Positions 1 to 12,200 of a stretch of DNA of 64,000 nucleotides are shown one piece after another. Within the stretch, counting starts at the first letter, position 1; every line of letters begins with the position of its first letter. The translations under genes were made by a program, and so were the position numbers. The stretch is from positions 73,199,260-73,263,259 of the forward strand of contig NC_065530.1 in NCBI RefSeq assembly GCF_020184175.1. The letters run 5' to 3'. The stretch comes from Aphis gossypii. Lineage: Eukaryota; Arthropoda; Insecta; Hemiptera; Aphididae. The notes under the pieces are model-generated. The model had not been told where the DNA came from. It saw only the letters and a list, made by a program, of their open reading frames with translations, and ran no database searches.

Positions 1-164
1 TTATTATTTATTTGATGAAAACTACTAGATTAATATAAACTTTTTTTTTTTAAATAATAAATTGTTTGATAACTTGAAATTTTTAGTAAGTCGAATTTTT
101 TTTTCTCCATCAACTTCGAGTTACCGAAAGTACACATAGTACACTGTATCTTTGTTTTTAATTA

Positions 165-182
165 TTTATTAAGTCATTTATT
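165..182 (-). terminator. Poly(A) signals of copy A effector candidate
   Basis: Two AATAAA hexamers on the minus strand (177-182 and 165-170), about 95-110 bases downstream of the stop at 275. The matching region of copy B lies in the gap. Confidence 0.4.
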
Positions 183-274
183 TAAATGTTTTTTCTTTAT
201 GTCTATACCAACCAAAAGTTGTTAAAGGTTAGAGAAAGTTGATTGTTGGATATTTAGATTCATACTTCTTAATA

Positions 275-3200
275 CTACTCAATGAACATACTGATTTTAA
301 ATGCAATCACACTTTCACGTCGATCGTAATCATAATGATGGATCATAATCAACAAATTTACTATAAGGTATTGTTTATTTTTATTACTCGGAATCTTTTT
401 GATTAATATTACAAATTAATTTAAACGATAGAAGATTGTTTTTACTGTTTTTAGTTTAAATCTTTATTGTTTCTTGTTTTAGGTTGTGTATGATTTTTCA
501 TTAATAATACAGTAACGCACACGTTATGCCCCAGTTGAAAGCTAAGTTATTAAAATAATAAATACGTACCGGTTGGTGTTGAAGCCTGTTTTAAATGAAA
601 ACGGTAGTAACCCATTGCTTCCTCTAAAAAAAAAAAATAATTAAAGAAATGTACCGCAGAATGTTTAATTTGTGAAACTATTTATTAAATGAAAACATAC
701 AAATAAAATTTATCTACTCGCAAAATACAAGTGGATTATTGTAGTAACGAATACTGCGTGTGAATTCCCTATGTTTTGTGTGACTTTCATTAAGAAAGGA
801 TTCAATTTGAATGGTTTTGGAGGTATAATTTATATCATCTAATTTTACTTTGTCATTAGAACAACATAAGCTTTGGCATTCGTCTTTTCATCTCAGAGTA
901 GAACAAAACTAGCAAACTATTGTACGATTTTCTATACAAAAAATGCAGTCATTTTTTTAATCCACTATTAAATCACAGTGCACAGTAGAATAATCTTTGC
1001 TCGACCATGAACCTCTGTCGTCAATATTATCATTATTTGACTGTTGATTTCTACGAACTACACTTATTCTTTTGGCGTTTTACTGAGATCAACCAATTTT
1101 TAAATTTCGTCAAAGCATTTAAAAAAAAATGGGTGGATGAAGTGAAACTAAAATAAAAACTGATGTCCGTTTAAAAAAAAAATAACTTAGCACTGCTCTG
1201 TATTTATGAAAAATGTAAATAAATAAATGATTAATTATTAATCAAGTATATGTATACTTTATATAAATTATAATTATTATTTTTATTCATATAAATTTAT
1301 ATAAATTGTTCCACAAAATAATTTACCTGTCCATTTTCTACTGATTTCAGCTATAACAAAATATAATTATAAAATATATCGTTAAATGTACTATTAAAAA
1401 CTACATTTTAGATTCAGAGCGGAGCGAGGAATGTATTGGTTTTATAATGATGTTTATTTCATTTTTATTCTGTAAACACTTTTTCTGTCCCTAGACTTGT
1501 TTAAAAGTACAAGTGTAGCATAATTTCTGAAAGTTAATGTTCTTGAGCTGGTACTTTAAAGAGGTCATTTTTCGATTTTCGAAATGATACTCAAAATAAA
1601 AGCGGTTAAAGGAGAAAAAATTTACATCAAAAATTTACATTATGTAGGTAATATAAAATAATTACGACTTTGTTTATCATCATAGAAACGAATAAAATTA
1701 AATAAAAAAGATCAACTCGTCCGCTCAAATTCGTTTTTTTATCGAATGCAATCATATTGCATTCAAATCGAATACCTATAGTAAAATTACACTATCCTGT
1801 CCGAGGACCGAAGGTACGATAGACAAATATCCACCACCGAAATGCGCTGACCTACTTTTTAAATCTTACTTCTAATCATTATATTACTCTACCTATTGTA
1901 ACTGTAGTGTCATTTGAGGTGGTAATTTAACTTGTCTTAGAATCTTATGGGATGGTTAAATGTTTATTACTGAACAATTTTGGAACGGCTGTTGTAATAT
2001 TGGACTAAATTGTACAGTCGGAAGCCGCTGAATAATGTCAAACGCCCCGCCGCCGTAGTAAAAGAAACAATAAAACCATAAATTTAATAGTTGTTTGATG
2101 TTAAATACAACATCATTTAATAATTTATGCATCCAGCTTTTACAAATCTGCAAATAATTTTCATCGAAAAATTATTGTTGCTTATTTACATGAACTTGTT
2201 GCAAAAAAAAAAACTGATATACAAGGTATATTCAGCTTTAAAAAACTCACTAGTTTTTAATGTTTTGCTTGTACTTTTCAAATATTCTTTGTCTTTTACT
2301 AGTTGTAAAATTATTATATTGAAAAAAGCAAAAATGAAATAGGTAAGGATCACCGGACGTACAGGATTACTGTGACTTGTGAGTGAAAAGATACGTAAAT
2401 ATGCGTCGAACGCAGTAATAGCTACTTAAACTATATTTTAGGTAATACGTAATTTTTACCTATTTTATTGTCAAAGCCTACAAAAAAAAAAAAAAAAATA
2501 AATAAATAATTAAATACATGCAGATGTTAATAATTATTAGTATATTTTAAGTTTCAAGTTGCTCTTAAAATAAAATCTTAAAAATATCAAGTATAGCGTC
2601 TTGTTTGGTGGTAAGGGGAGACAAAGGGCATATGCATATACCTAACCTGTGGGCTGTTAACCCGACTTTTTTTTTTTGTATCACAATTTTATTGTTATAT
2701 CGAGTTTCTACAATAAAAATGACATAATTAATTAAAAAAAAAAAAAATAATAAATGACTATATAGTCATATATTAAGGGAGATATCTTCCCCTCAAGTCG
2801 TTGAGTCTTAGTAGCTGATAAATGTTGAGCTAGCATGTGTATGGATTGTGAAAATAACAACAAATAATATTATAAATACAGCGAATAAACTTAAATTGAA
2901 GGTCACTTTACATCTACAAATCGGTAGTAAGTGGAATAATGTTGAGTACTGATTTAGTGGAACACTTCTTCCTAAGAAGGACCTTTACAATGCATATCGT
3001 ATGTATCATTATATTTATGCATTACTATAGTTACAAACTACATAAGTTTCCGTTTTCGTGATATGGGTCTACGAAGGTTTTAAAATCAAGAGCGTAAGTG
3101 TTAGATACTGCTGTATATCTTTCAGTAAATCTTGCAGATCAATATGGAGCCGCCCTAATTAATAATGAAATTTATTTGCTAATATATTATAAAAATTTAA

Positions 3201-6200
3201 CTTATTAAATTTTTTGAAAATAAATAGTTAAATAAAAAGGTTTTTAATTTTGATTTTCTCTAGGTATATTACGTGATACATAATATATGTACCACGATAT
3301 ACACTATAAATTGTACGATTGACAACTAATATTTTATCATAGAATACTATTATAGTATAAAACATAAGATGATTGCATTGTGATACTATAGTCACAGAGT
3401 TTTGTGGAGAGTTGATTAGAGAAGTTACCTATCTGTTGAGAAATCTGTTATGAGACACGCTGTGACAATTGATTTAGTGTTTAGTCTTGTACATATTCAT
3501 AAAATTATTGTTACTGTATGTATATCGGGCGTTATCAATGTAGAAAGGAATCTCCTAATCAATTTTTATGTGTATATTATATGACAATTAACCCAGTATG
3601 TCAGTATATCAAAAGAAGTTCTATATCATGCTCTGTCAACAAAATAGACAAATTATAGCAATAAATTAGACTAGATTGTGCGCATACTGGATGAATAGCA
3701 TTTGTGGACTTAGGAGTTAGGATATGCAGCCAGCTATTCCAAACTAATTGAGTATAAGTTAGGGGATATTGTTATTTTTAAACGAGCTTTTAACCTAACT
3801 TTAAATACTGGATAATCAATGACAGTATGTCAATATGCAACAACAGTTTATCTAACCAATTTAAAGTGATATAATTTAAACGACGAAGCGGAAGACTAAC
3901 TAATTAGTTATTCAGAAGGTACAGAAAAAAGAATCAACTGAAATAGAAACCACAGAAGGCACTAGTGACTGAAAAAGAACCGCTTCTAAAATATGTATAG
4001 GTATAAAGAAAAATGGCAAGACGTGTACCTACTCAGGTTGTTTTTCAATTCAAAATGATACGCCATGTGTATAAAAGTTATAAGATTAAAATTATGACAT
4101 AACCGATATTAATGTAAAATTAATATTATAGAATATGTTACACCCAAGGGATGTAATTAGCTTTGTAAACAAAGACGAATTTATTGACAATTCGTGAAAA
4201 TAAAATTCAATTAAAATTATTAATTGATGGCAATTAAGTTTCTTGTTTTGTTTTTGACGTTTTAATAAATCAAATGCATTTATATTATGTATTTATTTTT
4301 TATGTAATCCCAACTTCATAGATAATAATATATTAGTAAAACTTGATTAGTAAAATAAAATCAATCATTAAAGTTATAGGTAAACTATAATAATTTTCTT
4401 ACTTAAGTCATATGACTCAATCGCATTTTTGAATTGATTATACTCTAATAAATAAATAATATATATTTTATTATTACATCCAATAATAGATATTTATCTT
4501 ATTCTACTATAATTTTAATGTTTTCTGATCGTATTTAAATTTATAATTTATATATCCCATTAGACGTTCATTTAAAATCAGGTTGTATAAAATGTGACTA
4601 AGTAGAGGGTTCTATATTTTTAGTATTGGATTATTTTCGCTATACCCTTCAGTTGATACCAATAATATATGTATAAATTGCATAGAATTAATAACTTTAC
4701 GCTAGTAGGTACCCCCATGTTTGGAATTTTTCTACAGAACATTCAACGAATTTTCAATGTAATAAAACCAAGATAAAATTGTTTATAACAGTCAAAAAAT
4801 ACAATGTTATGTACAAGCATGTTTTTAATGAAGTTAGACCAATAATGTGCACTTAACATAAACATGTATATTATGTCTGCGTATCTTTTTTAAAATTATA
4901 TTATTATTAGTATTTAAGTTATGGAAATCATTTTATTCATATTTCTCAAATTGCAATAATTTAATAAGAATTTATAATAAATAATAAACTCTTAATGATA
5001 TTTGTTATAATGTATGCTACAGTTAAGAAGAACATTTGAAAATTTACCACCAAGATCTCTGTGTTCAAGAATATGTTTTACGTCAAATATGTATACACTT
5101 ACCGGTATATACACCTGTTGCAACAATATTATCTGTTTAAAAAAATATAATCAGACAAATTTATTGTTAATATAGTTGATACAAACACAATTTTGAATTC
5201 ATTTTTTAAATGATACCTTCAACAATAATCATTAAACATCAACATGTATTGTTAGTTTTTATATTATATTAAGTCTGGGTAAAATAATAATATCTCACTA
5301 AAATTCAATATAATATAATAATGAACTAATATATTATGTTGGAAACTTAATACTGTACACAATTTAAATAAGCTCTCCTTAAAATTGTTATTAGTTATTA
5401 ATATAATATTACCATGGTGTCATAAGAATAAATAAATGATAACATTTAAAGAGAGCCTTTTATGGCAGTTCATAAAGTTGTGCTGTAATTATAAACTGTC
5501 AATCATAGAAAGATGGGAAATAATTAACTATTATATTTATGATTAATTGATCGAAAAGACATTATGTGATTTTATAGGACCGTTTTGTTATACTCAAGGC
5601 TGGGCAAGTTAACTCTTTTATTTAACTCGTTAAGTTAATTTGAAAAAATCTTAGTTAAATTTTAAGTTAGAAGTTACTTTTATTTTTTATTTAACTTGTT
5701 AAAGTTACAAGTTAATTGGAAAAAATAAGTAACTTAACTTAGTTAAAAATAAGTTACTTTTTTTTTCATATAAAACTTATAATTATACCATTTACACTTC
5801 ATGTTAAAGATTTACAAATAACATCCAGCGCCACAGAATAGTGTATAAATATTAATAATAATATGTTTTAAATAATAATAAGTTATATTGTAATAGTTCT
5901 TCGCCATTTTATTATATTATTCATCACACTTTGTTTCTTTTAAGAAATAATTCCTCGCCAAGTAAATAAATTATTGAAACAAAATACGTTTACTTAAATA
6001 CAATATACTTAGCATTAATTCATGATATCACATCTTTATAGTGCTTAAAGATCTAATATTTTTTTTTACTTAGCCATTTTTACATGAAGTTTACGAAGGG
6101 TTTTTGTTATGATAATATTATAATGTAGATTGCAGGTCTTTATATCTTAAAGAATGTATTTTGCTGTAGGTACTTATTAATTATGAAATCTAATAAAATA

Positions 6201-9200
6201 ATTAAATTAGTAAATAGTAAATATAATTGGTCACTCCCTCACTCCGAGTAAAATTATTCTTATCATTTCCATGAATGAATTTAAATATAACAAACCATAA
6301 ATTTGAAATTTGAAAAACTGAGTTTACTAACGTACCTATATGGGATATTGGGTATTGATAATATTAAATATATGTTTTTCTTTTCCAAATAATAATTACA
6401 CGCATTGCACTATTGTTTAATATTTAGATATACTATATTCTATGAAAAAGAAATTATATAAAATATTATTCTTTATTTCTCATAAGTCGTTTGGTATATT
6501 TTGACATTTTGTAAGATCCATTAACTATTAGTATTGTTTAAATATACAGTAACTATAATATTATAGTTTATTTAATCAATAATAGGTCTCTATACTTGTA
6601 TTTGAACACGTTATTTTAAAATCTAGACATAGGTATTGTAGAATACTTCGACAGTCTATAATATTTAGAATACTCGATACCTACATAATAATATATAGCA
6701 GAATAATTTATATTTAATATAATAATTATTGTTATTATTATTATTATTTTTTTTATTATACAAAATGCAATAATACATTTTTGAGGTTCGTACAAAGAAA
6801 AAAAATAACTTGACGTGCCTATAAAATAAATAAACGCTTTAAGAGTTAGAAGTTTCTTAAAAAAAAAGTAATTCGTTATGATAGAAGTTACTTCTTTAAA
6901 AAAAAGTAACTCGTTAAGTAACTTAGTTAAAAGTAACTTTTTAACTTGTTAATGCCCAGCTTTGGTTATACTATTAGTTATTAAGGGATTGATAAAATAA
7001 TTTATTTTTTAATATTTTCATTTGTTGACTTTGAATCTCATAAGATTATTTATTAGGTTAGATAATTAATTAACATTATGCCAGTTATCTTACTTATACA
7101 ATCTAAAAGTACAAACAAATTATATATTAGAAATAAGTTTTATATTTACTTATTTAGAATCATATTTAATTCAACTATATTTACAGTAGAATGGAATAGA
7201 ATCATATTTTTTTTTCAATATTTATAATAAATTATTAAATACAGGAGTACTATAATGATTTGAATGAATGTTGTTATAATTATTAGTCAAATAAAGTAAG
7301 TTTTTTTTAAGTAATTGAAATTGACTATGGTTATTGTTGTGTTAATATTACAGTTATGCTTAACAAATATATTATTTAATTCTTTAAAGTTAACTAAATT
7401 GATTTATAATTCATACAAGGCCCCCAAATACAATTTTGGGCTCCTTTACTAAATGTTTGTCAGAGCCCTTTATAAAACTTCCAAAAATACAATTTACCAT
7501 CTATATAACAATTTTTGGAATAATATTTGTTTTTTAATTATACCAATTCAAATTCAATATTCATTGTTAAGACAGGACAACATATTATCTATCAGGTCAG
7601 CTAGTAAATTATAAAAAATCAAGATTCATAACTATTTCAACATTAATAATGTCTTTTCTATTTTGTTATTACAATATATCTAAATAAGAAAAGAAAAAAG
7701 CAAGTTTATTTTAATTTATATATTTTTAAATTATCTAAGTTATTAAGTTATTTTGTGGACTTTGAGATCCGCGTAATCAATGGTTAAATATTAAATTAAC
7801 TATATTAATCAATGACTAAATACATTTGTATATATAATATATATATTTTATAAAATGTTATTTTACAATATTATTTAATATAAAATAAATATTTCTACTA
7901 AAATTTCAAAAATTACAAATAAATTCAACTGGCTCACGGGCCCTTAAAATAGCCGGGCCCCTATACTCAAGGTCCATTAGCCCCCCTCCTCTTGAGGGGC
8001 GCTCTGTATTTATAAATGCTATTCATTTAACTCCAACGTTTTTAATGAGTTACTATATCATTATAGAAGTATAGATACTAAGTAACGTATGTCTTAATGT
8101 ATATGTACAATTATTATATTAATAATAAAAAAAGGTGTGACCTCACTTTGTAAATTATTTTCTACAGCCCGAACTGTTAACATAATAAAATAATTATAAA
8201 TTATTTTATATTACATATTTGGTACAATAATAAATTCCAAGTCAAATTTTTCAATTTTTTTATTTTGAAAGTCATGCGGAATGCGTTGGATTTAAAATTA
8301 TAGTGTTTTTTTCTATATCATGTGTTAAATCATGCGTTAAAATTGATTTGATATCAAATTTTGGAGCTTTTTTTTATACTATGTATTCTCACACTTTCCA
8401 AATGAATTCATAAGAGCTACCTATTTGAAAAAAATATCGAAAATATATTAACGAAATTTTGTTTGATTTGCGTTCGAAGTACGTATATTATGATTGAACT
8501 TGATATTTAAATTGAAAATTATGATCTTTCTTTTAATGAGTATAGCTTTATTTTCTTGTAATTTAAAACAAATAATCGGTAAAATTTTCCTCCGTTACTT
8601 AAATGGTTATAGTTTTAAATATTTAGATTAATGGAAATCTATTTATTTTACTCAAATATTCATAATATTATTTGGTACAAAATATTATAGGTACTGGAAT
8701 ATTTTATAGCTATTAAATTTGAATATATATTTTATGCATATTTATACGATTACTCACGTTCTTTTATACAAAATTGACTTGGAGTCAGTACCATTGCTGT
8801 AATAAATTAATAAAATAATATGTTATACTCTTTTTACTTGTTACATTATGAACACAAAAATACAAATACGAGACAAATATAAGTTTAATATATCTGGGAA
8901 GAATTCTATAAATTATTTGTATAAATAATTATAAAAATAAATATATTTAAGAATATTAGGTACTTACCTTCAAAGGTGTCAATATTGTTGCCTATGATAC
9001 TCGTATAGAAAGTAAATATATATGCTGTCGGTAATAATTTAAAGATTAAATATAATATTCTACAAATTACAATCTTAAACAAGTTTTTTCTTTGTCAACA
9101 GTGTTCCTACAAATATTTTTTTCTAATTCTATTCGATATTAAAATACGGTTATTGATACAGGGCGATTCTTTTATTAAACAACACTTATTATTTCAAAAA

Positions 9201-12200
9201 GTATATATTTTCAAATTTGTTGATACATGTTTTTCTACAACTGTATAAAATTTTAATTTTTTTCACTCTCATATTTAATAGTAAAAAAGCTATCAACTTT
9301 CTATTTTCAAATACAATTTTATTATTTTATTTTTAAATATTAATAATTACATTAATTAATTAATAAAAGCCATTTTTTTATGAATTTTCACGTTAAAATT
9401 TCTAACTTTCGTTAATCCGTCGGTGAGTTATAACTTATAGCTGTTCAAAGTTGGTCAGTCTTAGAAGATTTTTAGGTGTTATATATCTGTACTAATTAGC
9501 ACCGTCAGAACTGGAATTTTTATTTGTAATATCCTTTAGCTATAATAATAATGAATTCGATATCGTCGACCCCACAGTGTAGCGGAGTCGTGGTGATAAT
9601 ATTTCATATTTGTTCCTACTTGTTACTACCTGCCATAGCTTATTATCAATTTTCATTTAATTATAATTAATTAGACTAATATTACTAATTATTACTACTT
9701 ACCTACTGACTAGCTATCACACATTTACACTTAATAAACACTTCACAAAACTACCCAACTTTGAGAAGCTATATCTCATTAACGGATAAACGAAAAATGA
9801 AATGTTGAATGTGATAATTCATAAAAAAATAGCCTTATTAATTTATGACATTTTAAGTATAGGTTGTCATTTTAAAATCAAAAGTTCATAGTGGTTTACC
9901 TAATAAATATAAGGGTGTAAATATGGAAGAGTTCTATAATTCTAGAACAGTATGGATCTTACATTTTGAAAAAAGTCAATACTTTTTGAAATAACGAGTG
10001 TTGTTTGATAGAAGAATCACCCTGTATAACGGATACTCGTTATCTACCCATGACAATCTGGGAATTATTTATTAATCTAATATATTTAATCTTGCTTATT
10101 CTAATAATATTTGGGTATATGATTTTTAAAACTATACTTTTAAAAATTATCCTTATATTATAGATTTTAAAAAATGTTTGTCGAACTCGTTTATCAAAAA
10201 AATACTGATAGGTTGTATAATTTAAAATTTTGGTTAACACATATGAAAGATGATCACATCTGTATAGCTATTGTAAAAATATATGAAATAACATACTTTC
10301 AATGTCATCCTGTGGTATTCTTGATTTTATTGGTCTATATAATGTGCTCTGTTGAAAACATAATTAAACACAATAAACCTGTGATCTGTGGTCTTTGCAA
10401 TGAAATATTAAAATTGGGAAATGTTAAGACATAATTTCAAAAACAAGATAAGAATAGTAAATTACAAATGGCAGATGGTGCATTAGAATCACCTAATTAT
10501 GTGACTCAATTTTAAAACAACTACCTGAACAAAAAGAGATTTTTTTCTATTGATTTATTTTTTGTTTAGTGTATTTTGATGATAATGTAAATAATCAATA
10601 ATAATTAATAAAGAAATTTGCAAGCAATAATTATATGCTTAAAATATTTAGTTTAAATTAGATAAAAGTTATCGTTATTTTTTATTGTCTTGTAATTAAA
10701 GTATATTATTACTTGATATACTGAATATTAATATTAATTATTACATTGTTATTATGTATAAAATTCAAAATTAATAGATATGTCGAATGTATATATTTTT
10801 TAGAAAACCACAAAAAATGAAGTTTTAAAAAATAAAAACCAGAACTATATTTTGATAATTTTGTTAACATACAAGCCAACCGACTCACAGTTGAATACAT
10901 TAGATTCAAATCTAATGTAACTAATTAACAAATGTCAGAAATAAATATTTGTTTGACTTGTTGAGAATTCGAAGGTAATGCTGCAAAATATTCAAAATGT
11001 ATTTTGTTTGGTAAAATAAGGATTTCCTAATATTCAAGTATTTGGTTGTGCAGCTTTTATCACTCTATTAATCTATTAAAATGTAGTTACTTTGAAAAGG
11101 GGCACTTTTCTATACATACATTTGTGCGACTATTTTTCAAATTATCTACAACAGTGGTTTTTTCTTCTTTACCGCTAAGCTTAATATTTTGTTAAATTGT
11201 ATATCCTTCATTAATCTTTTAAACTCGAATAAAACAAATTCAATATTTTTTCCGTTATAACCCAATATTTCCAAGTACAATTTGAAATCATCTCGAATAT
11301 CTTCGGTTTGAAACTCTGGTCTATAAAAATCACTCATAGCTGGAGATCAATTTGAGCCATTCCTATGGCTTGCAAGAAACGAATTACACTTCGTATCTCA
11401 CAAGCAGTGGAAGATAAAATTGTATTTTATAAGATATCATGGAAAATATTAGAATATTATTGAAAAAAAAGGTCAATATTCGGCATATTAGAGATTAATG
11501 TACTGGTAGAGATATTTAAAAGAAGTGCCTGTATTTGTTAAATATACATTTTACATAATATTAAAGAAACACCCGAATTGTGTTTATACTAGCTCTTAAT
11601 AAGAGATGAGGAGATTTTCTTTTTCGTCTACTATTTCTTCAAAAAAATGTAAACTCTGAAGGTATCTGTTATTGCCTGTTTACTACACTAATAATCAGTT
11701 TATATAAAGATAATGAAAATAAAGAAAATTTAATTTTGAATATTTTGATTTAGTGTGAATTCTATTTCATCGAATACATTTTTATTTAATTTAATTCAAA
11801 TTATTATTTTTTATTTATTTTTATAAATACTATAATATTTAGATAGAAATACTGATTGTTATATTTTAGGTTTGAAAAAGTTGTATTGATGAATAAATAG
11901 TTTTTGGTTACACGAGAAAGTGTAGTTGCTGTGTGTATTACATGAAAAATTAATTTACAAAACTCACATCTTCATTGTCGTAGTTTTCAAATACTTCGCT
12001 CACATGGTCTTTAAATATCTGGTCACCGTTAACTTGTATCCCTAGTATTGCATAATAATGATCCACAAACGTGAGTTATGACACAATTTATGAAAAAATT
12101 GTTATATTGTATTTATTATTCATAGGTATAATACGATACACACCGTATAATAATAAAGTTACTGGTTAGTAATCATTATAATAATTATATAACATTAAAT

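Noticed and set aside
960..1062. Minus-strand stretch readable as RRNQQSNNDNIDDRGSWSSK with a terminal stop
   Set aside because: Would end the effector gene before the well-supported exons at 570-623 and 521-541; perhaps an alternative terminal exon, but no donor or transcript evidence.
10174..10434. 86-codon plus-strand frame (also at 27676-27936)
   Set aside because: No recognisable domain, no splice or promoter support, antisense to the effector-gene intron; conserved between copies only because the whole unit is.
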